DNA of 34,852 bases from an uncultured Clostridia bacterium (GCA_944362695.1 CALVTQ010000004.1:1-34852), one strand, 5' to 3'. Positions 23,411 to 32,378 are shown, numbered from the stretch's first letter. A program made the numbers and translations. The notes: generated from the sequence alone by a model not told the origin.

Positions 23411-24037
23411 ATGAAGATCATCGACATTTCTCAGACGATCAGCGCCGACATGCGCGTGTATCCGGGCGACCCGCATTTTCACAGCAGGATCGCGCTGAGC
23501 TTTGAGCGCGGCGACATGTGCGAGGTCAGCGAGCTGACGATCGGCAGCCATTGCGGCACGCACGTGGACGCGCCCAAGCACATGATTTGGGGCGGCGCGC
23601 CACTTGAGAGCATCCCGCTGGACAGTTTCTACGGTCCCTGCCGCGTGGTGACGCTGCCCGTGCCGGTGATTACCGAGAAGATGCTCGCGGAGCTTAAAAT
23701 CGAGCCGGGCGAGCGCATCCTGCTGCGCACCGATCCCGACGGAGACTATCTCAAGCAGGGCCGCTTCAACCCGTCCGTGCTGAGCATCGGCGCAGCGCAG
23801 TATCTGGCCAAGACGGGCATCAGGCTCATCGGCATCGATACGGCGACGGTGGAAAACATGGAGGCTGGCGACGGCGACGTGCATCGCACGCTGATGAACG
23901 CGGGCATCGCCATTCTCGAGGGACTCGATCTTGAAAACGCAAAGGGCGAGCGCTACACGCTCAGTGCGCTTCCTCTGCGCATCGCGGGCGAAAACGGCGC
24001 ACCCTGCCGCGCAGTGCTCATCAGCGAAGATGAATAA
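23411..24037 (+). CDS. Cyclase-family metal hydrolase (kynurenine formamidase-like, PF04199)
   Basis: A member of the family that includes kynurenine formamidase and isatin hydrolase, which open amide or lactam-like bonds with bound metal ions. The 208-residue product begins with KIIDISQTIS and VYPGD, and has the metal-binding motif HCGTHVDAPKH (47-57, with His47, His51, Asp53 and His57). GIDTATVENM fits the second conserved region. Length is normal. ATG 23411 follows GGGAGG (23399-23404) with 6-nt spacing. It is the last gene of the desulfurase-hflX-carboxypeptidase run. No tryptophan-degradation gene is nearby, so the natural substrate is open. The family call is good; calling it a true kynurenine formamidase would go too far. 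Confidence 0.88.
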   Translation: MKIIDISQTISADMRVYPGDPHFHSRIALSFERGDMCEVSELTIGSHCGTHVDAPKHMIWGGAPLESIPLDSFYGPCRVVTLPVPVITEKMLAELKIEPGERILLRTDPDGDYLKQGRFNPSVLSIGAAQYLAKTGIRLIGIDTATVENMEAGDGDVHRTLMNAGIAILEGLDLENAKGERYTLSALPLRIAGENGAPCRAVLISEDE

Positions 24038-24080
24038 TCACACAAATTAGGTAAAAAACGATTAAGATTATGCGTTTTGA

Positions 24081-24109
24081 TTGCCAGCGGACATTAACTG
24101 TGATATACT
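24081..24109 (+). promoter_or_regulatory. Promoter of galE
   Basis: -35 TTGCCA (24081-24086), 17-bp spacer, extended -10 TGATATACT with hexamer TATACT (24104-24109). The leader to the galE start is about 50 bases. Confidence 0.82.
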
Positions 24110-24166
24110 GAACAAACGGGAATACTCAATAATATCCTCAAAATTCAGAAAGAGGTGTATGATCCC

Positions 24167-25180
24167 ATGAATATCCTTACGACCGGCGGCGCGGGCTTTA
24201 TCGGCTCGCATACCTGTGTGGAGCTGCTCAATGCGGGCCATCAGGTCGTCGTGGTGGACAACCTGTACAACAGCAGCGAAAAATCGCTCGACCGCGTTGC
24301 CGAGCTGACCGGCAAGTCCGTGAAGTTCTACAACGCCGACGCCTGTGACGGCGCCGCGCTAGACCGCATCTTCCAGGAGAATCAGATCGACGCCGTGATT
24401 CATTTTGCAGCGTACAAGGCCGTGGGCGAGTCCGTCGCCAAGCCGCTGGAGTACTACCGCAACAACCTCGACTGCACGCTGACCGTCTGCGAGGCGATGA
24501 AGCGTCACGGCGTAAAGCGCTTTATCTTCAGCTCCTCCGCCACGGTGTACGGCATCCCGGATCATATGCCTCTTGACGAAACCATGCCCACTAGCTGCAC
24601 CAACCCGTACGGCTGGACGAAGTACATGAACGAGCGCATCCTCACCGACATCGCCAAGGCCAACCCGGATTGGTCCGTCGTGCTGCTGCGCTACTTCAAC
24701 CCGATCGGCGCGCACGAGAGCGGCCGCATCGGCGAGATGCCCAACGGCATCCCGAACAACCTGATGCCGTATATCGCGCAGGTCGCGGCGGGCAAGCTGC
24801 CGTATCTGCACGTCTTCGGCGACGATTATCCCACGCCGGACGGCACGGGCGTGCGCGATTACATCCACGTCGTCGACCTCGCCAAGGGCCACGTCGCCGC
24901 GGCGGACTTCGCGATGAACCACACCGGCGTGGAGATCATCAACCTCGGCACGGGCCACGGCTACAGCGTGCTTGACATCGTCAAGGCGTTTGAGGCGGCC
25001 AACGGCGTGAAGGTTCCCTACAAGATCGAGGCGCGCCGCCCGGGCGACATCGCCGAGTGCTGGGCCGATCCCAAGAAGGCCAAGGAGCTGCTTGGCTGGA
25101 CGGCGACCAAGACGCTGGAGGATATGTGCCGCGACAGCTGGCGCTGGCAGACGCAGAATCCCAACGGCTACGACGACTAA
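24167..25180 (+). CDS. galE: UDP-glucose 4-epimerase GalE
   Basis: GalE interconverts UDP-glucose and UDP-galactose (often also the N-acetyl forms) with bound NAD, feeding sugar catabolism and surface glycans. From ATG 24167 the product has 337 residues, the family size. Seen: the NAD-binding GGAGFIG (7-13), the FSSSATVYG segment with the catalytic Ser/Thr (122-126), and the YxxxK pair Tyr148 and Lys152 in NPYGWTK. The frame also offers GTG 24155, but that codon lies within the likely ribosome site AGAGGTG, so ATG 24167 is preferred. It has its own promoter and a strong terminator and stands alone. Identification is secure; substrate breadth is not visible. Confidence 0.96.
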   Translation: MNILTTGGAGFIGSHTCVELLNAGHQVVVVDNLYNSSEKSLDRVAELTGKSVKFYNADACDGAALDRIFQENQIDAVIHFAAYKAVGESVAKPLEYYRNNLDCTLTVCEAMKRHGVKRFIFSSSATVYGIPDHMPLDETMPTSCTNPYGWTKYMNERILTDIAKANPDWSVVLLRYFNPIGAHESGRIGEMPNGIPNNLMPYIAQVAAGKLPYLHVFGDDYPTPDGTGVRDYIHVVDLAKGHVAAADFAMNHTGVEIINLGTGHGYSVLDIVKAFEAANGVKVPYKIEARRPGDIAECWADPKKAKELLGWTATKTLEDMCRDSWRWQTQNPNGYDD

Positions 25181-25195
25181 TCAAAAGAAACAGGC

Positions 25196-25237
25196 ACGGC
25201 GCTGCACGATCCGCAAAGGGCATGCAGCGCCGTTTTT
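25196..25237 (+). terminator. Rho-independent terminator of galE
   Basis: ACGGCGCTGCA (25196-25206) and TGCAGCGCCGT (25223-25233) form a perfect 11-bp stem with a 16-nt loop, followed by a run of five T (25233-25237). Confidence 0.95.
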
Positions 25238-25252
25238 CCAATGATTGCATAG

Positions 25253-25281
25253 AAAAAGCGCGCCGAAACCGACACGCTTTT
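25253..25281 (-). terminator. Probable terminator of the ABC-F - udk - transporter operon
   Basis: On the minus strand AAAAGCG (25275-25281) pairs with CGCTTTT (25254-25260) over 14 nt, ending in TTTTT. It lies 14 bases after the transporter stop codon. The stem is short, so termination may be partial. Confidence 0.6.
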
Positions 25282-25294
25282 GTGTTGTAAGGAA

Positions 25295-26557
25295 TCAGTC
25301 GTGCGAGGTGATCTGCTCTATATTCTTGGGCACGAACAGCAGCATGATGCCACCGCCGATGATGAACAGCGACATGACCGCCAGCACGCCGTAATTCGTC
25401 ACGCCGGTGATCTGCGCCACGATGCCGAACAGCGCCGGGCCAAGGATCGAGGAGAACTTGCCGAACACATCGAAGAAGCCGAAATACTCGGTCGCGTTCT
25501 CCGGCGGGATGATCTTGCCGTAGAACGAGCGGGAGAGCGCCTGGATGCCGCCCTGCGCTGTGCCGACCAATACGGCGAGGACGAGGAAGTCCGTCATCGT
25601 CTCAAGGCCGTAGCCCACGATGCACACGACGATGTATGTCGCGATGCAGAACAGGATCATGCGGCGCGCGCCGAAGCGGCCCGCCAGCCTGCCGTAGAGG
25701 ATGGTCATCGGGAAGGCCACGATCTGCAGAACCAGCAGCACGACCATCATCTCCATCGAGCCAAGGCCACAGGAAGAGCCGAAGATCGTCGCCATGTGAA
25801 TGATCGTGCCGACGCCGTCGATGAAGAAGAAATAGGCGATGAGGAACAGGAAGACGTTGCGGTTCCTGACGATCTTGCCGAACGTCACCGCAAGGTTATT
25901 CACGGCCTGACCGGCGATGTTCTTCTGCGCCTTGATGCCGTGCTTCTGATTGACATTGCGCAGCATCGGCACGGAGAAGACCAGCCACCACACCGCCGTG
26001 ATGACGAAGGAAATCTTCGTCGCCGGCACAGTCGGGATGCCGATCTTGTCGCCGAACTGAATCAGCAGCAGCGACACAATCAGCGGGATCGTCGAGCCGC
26101 CGATGTAGCCAAGGCCATAACCCATGGTGGAGACGCGGTCCATGCGCTCGGGCGTGGTCACGTCGGTCAAAAAGCTGTCGTAGTAGACGTTTGCGCCGTA
26201 GAAGCCCAGCGTGCTCAGGATGTAGAACAGCAGGATGAGCATCCAGTTTTCAGACAGCGCGAGGCAGAACGTGAAGAGTACGCCGGGGATGAGGAAGAGG
26301 GTAAAGGGCTTTTTCTTCATCCCGTGGAAGTCGCCCAGCGCGCCGAGGATGGGGGCGAGAATCGCGCAGATGAACATCGCGCCGGAAGTCGCGTAGCCCC
26401 AGTACGCCGTGGAATCGACGTCACTCACGCCGCCGAGCGCCGCCATCGAGCCGAAGTAGATCGGCAGGACGATCGCCGAGACGATGGCCGAATACGACGA
26501 GTTCGCCCAGTCATAGAGCATCCAAGATTTTTCTTCTCTGGTAAAGCCTTTTTTCAT
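25295..26557 (-). CDS. MFS transporter, UMF1/Atg22-like family
   Basis: A 420-residue membrane protein with about 12 hydrophobic helices. The N-terminal signature YDWANSSYSAIV, the loop GALGDFHGMKKKPF and the TTPERMDRVSTMGYGLGYIG segment are typical of the UMF1 family (Atg22-like; Bacillus YxiO). The substrates of bacterial members are largely unknown; the yeast relative exports amino acids from the vacuole. ATG 26557 overlaps the uridine kinase stop (ATGA), with GGAGG upstream, so the two are translationally coupled. It is the last gene of a three-gene minus-strand operon. Coupling with uridine kinase hints at nucleoside-related transport, but that is inference. The family call is secure. 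Confidence 0.9.
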   Translation of the reverse strand: MKKGFTREEKSWMLYDWANSSYSAIVSAIVLPIYFGSMAALGGVSDVDSTAYWGYATSGAMFICAILAPILGALGDFHGMKKKPFTLFLIPGVLFTFCLALSENWMLILLFYILSTLGFYGANVYYDSFLTDVTTPERMDRVSTMGYGLGYIGGSTIPLIVSLLLIQFGDKIGIPTVPATKISFVITAVWWLVFSVPMLRNVNQKHGIKAQKNIAGQAVNNLAVTFGKIVRNRNVFLFLIAYFFFIDGVGTIIHMATIFGSSCGLGSMEMMVVLLVLQIVAFPMTILYGRLAGRFGARRMILFCIATYIVVCIVGYGLETMTDFLVLAVLVGTAQGGIQALSRSFYGKIIPPENATEYFGFFDVFGKFSSILGPALFGIVAQITGVTNYGVLAVMSLFIIGGGIMLLFVPKNIEQITSHD

Positions 26558-27198
26558 ACGAACCTCCCTGTATTTTTCCCGCCGCGATACAGATGCAGGT
26601 CGTTGTTGATATACCCGGCCAGCACCTCGGTGATCTTGGCGTTTTTGCCGCCGCCGACCACGATCACGTCGGCGTACTTCTCATAATTGCGGATGTACTG
26701 CTCGAACATGGGTCTGACCGTCGTCATATATTGCATGGAGATGTTGTCAATCGCGCGGCCGCGCTCGTTGATGTCGCGCTGGATGCGCCGCAGCAGGCAG
26801 ATGTCCTGATCGACGTGCACAAAGAGCTTGAGATCCATCAGCTCGCGCAGGCGCTCGTCGTAGAACGCATGGATGCCCTCTACGATGATGACATCGTGCG
26901 GCTCAAGGTATTCGCCCGGCACGTCGGCGCGGCGATGGGCCGTGTAATCGTATTTCTTTCGCGGCACGCGCTGCCCGTCGAGGAGCTTGCTCACATCCTC
27001 CAGCAGCAGGTCGTGATCGAAGATCGACGGCTCGTCGTAGTTGAGCAGGCATCGATCCTCAAAGCTCATGTCGGGGTGGTCGTAATAGTACGCATCCTGA
27101 TTGATGATGAGGATGCTGCGGTTGACCATCGTGGCAAGCTCATTGGCCAGCGTCGATTTGCCGCTGCCGCTCGCGCCGCAGATGCCGATGAACAGCAT
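26554..27198 (-). CDS. udk: Uridine kinase
   Basis: Uridine kinase phosphorylates uridine and cytidine in pyrimidine salvage. The start is set at ATG 27198, preceded by AAGGAGA 4-5 nt away; the frame extends to a TTG at 27228 without a ribosome site. The 214-residue product is of normal size. Seen: the P-loop GASGSGKS (8-15), NQDAYYYD (33-40) with the likely catalytic Asp35, NYDEP (53-57), IVEGIHAFYD, and the lid sequence RDINERGR. It begins 37 bases after the ABC-F gene and overlaps the transporter start by ATGA. A relation to phosphoribulokinase-like kinases exists, but the motifs favour uridine kinase. Confidence 0.92.
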   Translation of the reverse strand: MLFIGICGASGSGKSTLANELATMVNRSILIINQDAYYYDHPDMSFEDRCLLNYDEPSIFDHDLLLEDVSKLLDGQRVPRKKYDYTAHRRADVPGEYLEPHDVIIVEGIHAFYDERLRELMDLKLFVHVDQDICLLRRIQRDINERGRAIDNISMQYMTTVRPMFEQYIRNYEKYADVIVVGGGKNAKITEVLAGYINNDLHLYRGGKNTGRFV

Positions 27199-27235
27199 GG
27201 TATCTCCTTCTTTCGTCGTGTATTTCAAAGGGATT

Positions 27236-29152
27236 TTAACCTTCGTCTTCGAGCGCAGCCTCCGCCGCCTCCCACTCCTCGTAGAGCTTGGCGAGGTCGT
27301 CCTGCGCCTGGCGGTAATCCTTCTGCATCTTGGCCGCCTTTTCCGTGTCGGCGTAGAGATCCGGGTCAGCCATCATCGCCTCGAGATTGGCGATTTCCTC
27401 CTCCTTGAGGCCGACGGCCTTTTCGGCTTCCTGCGCGCGCACTTTCATTTGGCGCAGGGCCTGCTTGTTCATCTTTTCGCGACGCTTTTCCTTGTCGAGC
27501 TCGGTCTTGGTTTTCCCGACGACGGCCTCCTGCTCGACGGGGCGGTTCTTCTTTTCCAGATAGTCGTCGTAATTGCCCATGTATTCCGTCACGCCGTCGG
27601 AGCGCATCTCGATGATGCGGTCGGCGACGCGGTTGATGAAGTAGCGGTCGTGCGAGACAGTGATGATCGTGCCGCCGAAATCGGACAGCGCGTCCTCGAG
27701 CACCTCGCGTGAATCCATGTCAAGGTGGTTGGTCGGCTCGTCCAGCAGCAGCAGATTGTCCTTGCGAAGCATCAGCGCCGTCAGCGCCACGCGGCCCTTC
27801 TCACCGCCGGAGAGCGTCTTGATCGGCTGGAACACGTCGTCGCCGGTGAACAGGAACATGCCCAGCGCGCCGCGCACGTCGGATTGTTCCATGCGGGGGA
27901 AGCGGTCCCAGACCTCGTCGAGCACCGTCTTCTCGGGATGCAGCGAGCTCTGATGCTGGTCGTAGTAGCCGATATCGATGTTGGAGCCGTAACGGATGGT
28001 GCCGGTGTCCGACTGCTCATCGCCCACAATCAGCTTGATGAGCGTCGATTTGCCCACACCATTGGGGCCGATGAGGGCGATGCGGTCGCCTGCGCGCACG
28101 TGCAGCGAGAAATCGCTGAACAGATGCTTGTCGCCGAACGACTTGCTCACGCCCATGACCTGAAGCACGTCTTCGCCGGTGCGCCGCCTCGCCTCAAAGC
28201 TGAAGCGGATGGCGCGCTCATCCACGGGCTTCTCGAGCTTTTCCATGCGCTCGAGCGCTTTCTCGCGGCTCTCCGCAGCGCGGATGGATTTCTCACGGTT
28301 GTACATGCGGTAGCGCGCGATGATGGCCTGCTGGCGCTCGATCTCCTTCTGCTGAAGCTCGTAGGCGCGGATGCGGGACTCGAAGCGCTCCTGCCGCTGG
28401 GCGATATAGCGCGTGTAGTTGCCGTTATACTGCTCGCTGTGGCCCATCAGGATCTCGACGATGCCGTTGCATACGTGGTCGAGAAAGTAACGGTCATGCG
28501 AGATGACCAGCACGCTGCCGCGATAGGCCGACAGGTAATTTTCCAGCCAGCCGAGCGTCTCCATATCCAGATGGTTGGTTGGCTCGTCCAGAAGCAGCAG
28601 GTCGGGCTTCTGCAAAAGCAGGCGGGCGAGGCAAAGGCGCGTCTTTTCGCCGCCGCTGAGGGAATCGACGTCCTGCTCGTACTGCTTGGGCGCAAACCCG
28701 AGGCCGTTTAACACGCCGGAGACCATGCTCTTCCAGCTGTATCCGTCGGATTCCTCGAAGCGTTGGGTCAGCCTGTCGTATTCAGCGGAAAGGCGCGCGA
28801 ACTCCTGCGGCTTCTCGTGCGCATTCTCCATCTCGCTTTCCAGCGCGCGCAGACGGCGTTCCATCTCGAAAACGGGCTCGTAGACCTTTTCAAGCTCCGC
28901 CCAGACGCTCGCGCCGCTGGTCACCATGTCCTGCTGGGCGAGATAGCCGATTCGCGTGCCGCGCACAATGGAAAGCTCGCCGCTGTCCTGCGTGTCGAGC
29001 CCCGCAATGATGCGCATCAGCGTAGATTTTCCGCAGCCGTTGACGCCGACAAGGCCGATGCGGTCGCCCTGCTGAATCGTGAATGACACATCTTTGAGCA
29101 CGGCGTTGACGCCAAAGGACTTGGCGATGTTCTGTGCGGACAAAGCGATCAT
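27236..29152 (-). CDS. ABC-F family ribosome-associated ATPase (YdiF-like)
   Basis: ABC-F proteins bind the ribosomal E site and help translation or protect against antibiotics; they have no membrane domain. The 638-residue protein has two ABC cassettes: Walker A GVNGCGKST (36-44) with signature LSGGEK (165-170) and LLLLDEPTNHLD, and Walker A GPNGVGKST (362-370) with a second LSGGEK and LLLLDEPTNHLD. Between them lies the charged tRNA-interaction linker (about 240-320). A C-terminal coiled coil (about 555-635) resembles YdiF-type members. ATG 29152 follows AGGTG-like sequence, behind a strong promoter, with a leader of about 55 bases. It heads the operon with udk and the transporter. Whether it confers resistance cannot be read from sequence; a housekeeping role is more likely. 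Confidence 0.93.
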   Translation of the reverse strand: MIALSAQNIAKSFGVNAVLKDVSFTIQQGDRIGLVGVNGCGKSTLMRIIAGLDTQDSGELSIVRGTRIGYLAQQDMVTSGASVWAELEKVYEPVFEMERRLRALESEMENAHEKPQEFARLSAEYDRLTQRFEESDGYSWKSMVSGVLNGLGFAPKQYEQDVDSLSGGEKTRLCLARLLLQKPDLLLLDEPTNHLDMETLGWLENYLSAYRGSVLVISHDRYFLDHVCNGIVEILMGHSEQYNGNYTRYIAQRQERFESRIRAYELQQKEIERQQAIIARYRMYNREKSIRAAESREKALERMEKLEKPVDERAIRFSFEARRRTGEDVLQVMGVSKSFGDKHLFSDFSLHVRAGDRIALIGPNGVGKSTLIKLIVGDEQSDTGTIRYGSNIDIGYYDQHQSSLHPEKTVLDEVWDRFPRMEQSDVRGALGMFLFTGDDVFQPIKTLSGGEKGRVALTALMLRKDNLLLLDEPTNHLDMDSREVLEDALSDFGGTIITVSHDRYFINRVADRIIEMRSDGVTEYMGNYDDYLEKKNRPVEQEAVVGKTKTELDKEKRREKMNKQALRQMKVRAQEAEKAVGLKEEEIANLEAMMADPDLYADTEKAAKMQKDYRQAQDDLAKLYEEWEAAEAALEDEG

Positions 29153-29211
29153 ATCGTAAACACCTCAATAGCTCATCGTTGGTCGGGCCATGCACATGCC
29201 CATACGATTTT

Positions 29212-29240
29212 ATTATACCGTGCAAATCGGGGGATGGCAA
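29212..29240 (-). promoter_or_regulatory. Sigma-A-type promoter of the ABC-F operon
   Basis: Minus strand: -35 TTGCCA (29235-29240), 17-bp spacer, -10 TATAAT (29212-29217). A near-palindrome GGGCCATG-CA-CATGCCC (29185-29201) follows in the leader and may be a hairpin. Confidence 0.85.
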
Positions 29241-29296
29241 GGCATTTTATATAAACCATACGCACAGCAAGGCAAAATTTTCAGCAGGCAAAGGGC

Positions 29297-29325
29297 TTGC
29301 AAATTTCGCGTAAGCCGCGTATAAT
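29297..29325 (+). promoter_or_regulatory. Sigma-A-type promoter of ctsR-clpC
   Basis: -35 TTGCAA (29297-29302), 17-bp spacer, -10 TATAAT (29320-29325). It diverges from the ABC-F promoter, with 56 bases between the two -35 boxes. The CtsR box begins at the expected transcription start. Confidence 0.88.
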
Positions 29326-29331
29326 AAAGAA

Positions 29332-29348
29332 GGTCAAAGAAAGTTAAA
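29332..29348 (+). promoter_or_regulatory. CtsR operator (heptad direct repeat)
   Basis: GGTCAAA (29332-29338), GAA, AGTTAAA (29342-29348). The CtsR consensus is (A/G)GTCAAA-NAN-(A/G)GTCAAA; only one base of the second heptad differs. Its place just after the -10 box fits autorepression of ctsR-clpC, relieved by heat. Confidence 0.88.
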
Positions 29349-29362
29349 CAACGACAAATGAG

Positions 29363-29370
29363 AGAGGTGA
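29363..29370 (+). promoter_or_regulatory. Ribosome binding site that sets the ctsR start
   Basis: AGAGGTGA lies 5 nt before ATG 29376. It is inside the reading frame that begins at ATG 29358, so it argues for the later start, which also matches the known CtsR N-terminus. Confidence 0.75.
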
Positions 29371-29375
29371 CGTTC

Positions 29376-29849
29376 ATGAGGCTGCTCAGCGACTCTATCG
29401 AGGATTTCATCAAAGCCCTCATGGAGGATGAGAATAGAGAGATCGAGCTGCGCCGAAACGAGCTGGCGGAGCACTTCCAATGCGCGCCGTCGCAGATCAA
29501 CTACGTGCTGGCGACGCGCTTCACGCCTGATCACGGCTATGTGATCGAATCGCGGCGCGGCGGCGGCGGATATATCCGCATCATGCGTCTGGCATCGACC
29601 AGCCGCGAGGAGCTGCTGCAATCGCTGTATCAGCGTATCGGCGTTTCCATCAGCGCGGCGGACGCGGCAAGGATCGTCGAGCACCTGAAGACCGAGAAGA
29701 TTGTCACGCCCGACGAGGCGAATCTGATGCTGGCGGCGCTCAGCCCGCAGGCCGTGCCGCTGCCGCTGAATATGAAAGACGCACTGTGCGCAGGCACATT
29801 GCGCAGCATGATTCTCGCCCTGGCCAAGCGCCGTCCTTCTTCGGTGTAA
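29376..29849 (+). CDS. ctsR: Class III heat-shock repressor CtsR
   Basis: CtsR is a dimeric winged-helix repressor of clp genes that senses heat through its glycine-rich wing. From ATG 29376 the product is 157 residues. Seen: LSDSIEDFIKALM, the DNA-binding helix region FQCAPSQINYVLATRFT, and the wing ESRRGGGGYIRI (58-69; Gly62-65). The earlier ATG 29358 would add six residues but has no ribosome site. A CtsR box overlaps its own transcription start, so it is autoregulated. In Bacillus, mcsA and mcsB lie between ctsR and clpC and control CtsR through arginine phosphorylation; here clpC starts 25 bases after the ctsR stop and both are missing from this locus. Identification is secure. Confidence 0.95.
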   Translation: MRLLSDSIEDFIKALMEDENREIELRRNELAEHFQCAPSQINYVLATRFTPDHGYVIESRRGGGGYIRIMRLASTSREELLQSLYQRIGVSISAADAARIVEHLKTEKIVTPDEANLMLAALSPQAVPLPLNMKDALCAGTLRSMILALAKRRPSSV

Positions 29850-29874
29850 GGCGGGGCACAAGGAGGGAAATGCT

Positions 29875-32274
29875 TTGGAATTTCCGAAAGGATTTACGCG
29901 CGGCGCATCCGGCGCGCTCGTTCAGGCGCAGCTGTGTGCGTCCGCGATGGGCGTCTCCTGCCTGGGCACGGGCCATCTGCTCGTGGGCCTGGCCAAGGGC
30001 AGAGACGAGATCACCCAGTGCATATTGGGCGACATCACGGCGGCAGACATCGAGGCCGCGCTCGCCGATCACTACAAGCGGGAGGAACCGGGCTTCGTTC
30101 GCATTTCGTCGCTGTCCCGCCATGTGCAGCGCGTGCTGCTTCGCGCGCTGACGTACGCCGATCCTGCAAAAAAGACGCTCGCGGGCAACGCGCATATCTG
30201 GCAGGAGCTCCTTTACGAGGCGGACTGCACCGCATGCCGCGTGCTGCTGGAGCTGGGCAAGACGATCGAGGGCATGCGCACGGCGCTTGTCAACGTCGCG
30301 GGTGAAATCGAGCGTCCCGATGCGGCGGGCAAGCTCGAGCGCGGGGAACCGATCCCGCCCGAAGCCATTGCCGGACTCGGCGCAAGGCCGCAGCCGCAGA
30401 AGCAGGAGCAGCAGAAAAAGGAGGAATCCCTGCTGGATACCTACGCCCGCTGCCTGTCCAAGGAAGCGGAGGAGGGCAAGGCCGAGCCGGTCATCGGCAG
30501 GGCGGCGGAGATCGACTCCATTCTGCGCGTACTGGGCAAAAAGACGAAGAACAATCCGCTGCTCATCGGCGAACCGGGCGTCGGCAAATCGGCGCTGGCC
30601 GAGGGCGTGGCCCTGCGCATCCACGACGGGGACGTGCCGCCCGCGCTCAAGAATATGCGGCTGTACGCCCTGGATATGGCGATGCTGGTCGCCGGCACGA
30701 AGTACAGGGGCGAATTTGAGGATCGCGTCAAGAAGCTGCTCGATGAAATCCGCGAGCGGGGGAATATCATCCTGTTCATCGACGAGCTGCATACCATCGT
30801 CGGTGCGGGCGGCAGCGAGGGTTCGCTGGACGCGGCCAACATCCTCAAGCCCGCTCTGGCGCGCGGAGAGCTGCGCGTCATCGGCGCGACGACGTACAAG
30901 GAATACAACAAATATATCGAGAAGGACGCCGCGCTCGCCCGGCGCTTCCAGCGCATCGACGTGCGCGAGCCGAGCCACGACGAGGCCCTCACCATCCTCA
31001 AGGGCCTGCGCCCGTATTACGAGGAATATCACCGCGTCAAGATCACCGACAATGCGCTGGAGACAGCCGTGGAGCTCTCCGCGCGCTACGTGACCGACCG
31101 CTTCATGCCCGACAAAGCCATCGACCTGATCGATGAAGCCGCCTCCTATGTGACCATGAATCATTGGCGCATGGCGGACGCCGTGCAGGACGACGGCCTG
31201 ACCAACGCCGACGCCGTGACGCAGGAGACGAGCGACTTCGTGCGCGCCGAGGACGTGGCGCGCGTCATCTCGCAATGGACCGGCATCCCGGTCGACCGCA
31301 TCGGCGCGGACGAAAACGCCGACATCCTGAATCTGGAAAAGAAGCTCGCCGAGCGCGTCATCGGACAGGACGACGCGATTGCGTCCATCGCGAAGGCGCT
31401 CCGCCGCTCGCGCGCAGGCCTGGGCGACCCGACGAGGCCGACGGGCGTGTTCCTGCTGATGGGCCCCTCCGGCGTGGGCAAGACCGAGCTGTGCAAGGCG
31501 CTGAGCGAGGCGCTCTTCGGCAGCGAAGAGGCGATGGTGCGCATCGATATGTCCGAATACGCCGAGGAAGCGACGGCATCGCGGCTGATCGGCTCGCCGC
31601 CGGGCTATGTGGGCCACGGTGAGGGCGGGCAGCTCACTGACGCGGTGCTCAAGCGCCCGTACAGCGTCGTGCTCTTTGACGAGATCGAAAAGGCGCATCC
31701 CAAGATTTTCAGCCTGCTTCTGCAGCTTCTTGACGACGGCCAGCTCACCGACAGCGTGGGGCGCAGGGTCAACTTCCGCAACACCATCGTCGTGATGACC
31801 TCCAACGTCGGCGTGTCCTTCGATATGGAGAAGCGGCTCGGCTTCTCGACGGGCGCCGCGGCGGCGGATCACAGCCGCGCGATCATGGCGCAGGCCAGGC
31901 AGACGTTCCGCCCCGAATTCCTCGGACGCATTGACGAGATGATCATCATGCACAGCCTGACCGCAGAGGACGGCGTGCGCATCGCAGAATTGATGCTGCG
32001 CCGCATCGCCGAACGCGCGCAGAAGCTCGGCGTGACCATCGAATACGGCGAGGACGTGCCGCAGCTGCTCGCCGAACGCGGCATCGACGCCATGAGCGGC
32101 GCGCGCAACCTTCGCCGCGTGATCGCCGAGCTCGTCGAGGACCCGGTCAGCGACCTGATTCTTGAGCGCGGGGCAGGGCAGCCGTTGGGCATCCGCCTGA
32201 GCGCGCAGGACGACGCCATCGCCGTGAATCCCCTTCACGAGGCGCTTCTGCCTGCGCAGCCACAGCCCGTGTAA
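29875..32274 (+). CDS. clpC: ClpC-like AAA+ ATPase without M-domain
   Basis: A Hsp100 unfoldase expected to feed substrates to ClpP. The start is TTG 29875, 7 nt after AGGAGGG; an ATG at 29870 is in another frame. The 799-residue product has an N-terminal Clp repeat domain (about 1-140, diverged), a Gln/Lys-rich linker, D1 with Walker A GEPGVGKS (232-239) and ILFIDE (299-304), and D2 with GPSGVGKT (530-537) and VVLFDE (598-603). The ClpP-docking loop reads LGF (655-657). Between EAAS (421) and SQWTGIPV (466) only about 40 residues occur, whereas ClpC normally has a coiled-coil M-domain (UVR region) there. So docking of MecA/McsB-type adaptors may be lost. It is co-transcribed with ctsR. By context it is ClpC; by structure it approaches ClpA. 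Confidence 0.92.
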   Translation: MEFPKGFTRGASGALVQAQLCASAMGVSCLGTGHLLVGLAKGRDEITQCILGDITAADIEAALADHYKREEPGFVRISSLSRHVQRVLLRALTYADPAKKTLAGNAHIWQELLYEADCTACRVLLELGKTIEGMRTALVNVAGEIERPDAAGKLERGEPIPPEAIAGLGARPQPQKQEQQKKEESLLDTYARCLSKEAEEGKAEPVIGRAAEIDSILRVLGKKTKNNPLLIGEPGVGKSALAEGVALRIHDGDVPPALKNMRLYALDMAMLVAGTKYRGEFEDRVKKLLDEIRERGNIILFIDELHTIVGAGGSEGSLDAANILKPALARGELRVIGATTYKEYNKYIEKDAALARRFQRIDVREPSHDEALTILKGLRPYYEEYHRVKITDNALETAVELSARYVTDRFMPDKAIDLIDEAASYVTMNHWRMADAVQDDGLTNADAVTQETSDFVRAEDVARVISQWTGIPVDRIGADENADILNLEKKLAERVIGQDDAIASIAKALRRSRAGLGDPTRPTGVFLLMGPSGVGKTELCKALSEALFGSEEAMVRIDMSEYAEEATASRLIGSPPGYVGHGEGGQLTDAVLKRPYSVVLFDEIEKAHPKIFSLLLQLLDDGQLTDSVGRRVNFRNTIVVMTSNVGVSFDMEKRLGFSTGAAAADHSRAIMAQARQTFRPEFLGRIDEMIIMHSLTAEDGVRIAELMLRRIAERAQKLGVTIEYGEDVPQLLAERGIDAMSGARNLRRVIAELVEDPVSDLILERGAGQPLGIRLSAQDDAIAVNPLHEALLPAQPQPV

Positions 32275-32285
32275 TGCAATCTCCG

Positions 32286-32316
32286 ACGCACCGGACGCGC
32301 TTCCGGTGCGTTTTTT
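32286..32316 (+). terminator. Rho-independent terminator of ctsR-clpC
   Basis: ACGCACCGGA (32286-32295) and TCCGGTGCGT (32302-32311) form a perfect 10-bp stem with a 6-nt loop, followed by six T (32311-32316). It starts 11 bases after the clpC stop. Confidence 0.95.
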
Positions 32317-32349
32317 GTGTCTGTCCGCCTGAATGAGCGCAAATTTTCC

Positions 32350-32378
32350 TTGCGTGTTGCGCACGGATGCTTTACAAT
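32350..32378 (+). promoter_or_regulatory. Promoter of the O-antigen-ligase-like gene
   Basis: -35 TTGCGT (32350-32355), 17-bp spacer, -10 TACAAT (32373-32378). The leader is about 45 bases, and the helicase gene downstream probably shares this promoter. Confidence 0.72.

Noticed and set aside
24055-24078. AAAACG/CGTTTT hairpin after the cyclase gene as a terminator
   Set aside because: The stem is only six mostly A-T pairs with a 12-nt loop and no T-run beyond the stem, so it is too weak to call.
25280-26686. A 468-codon plus-strand open frame opposite the UMF1-type transporter
   Set aside because: The product is a Asp/His/Arg-rich low-complexity string; the minus strand gives a clean membrane protein with family motifs.
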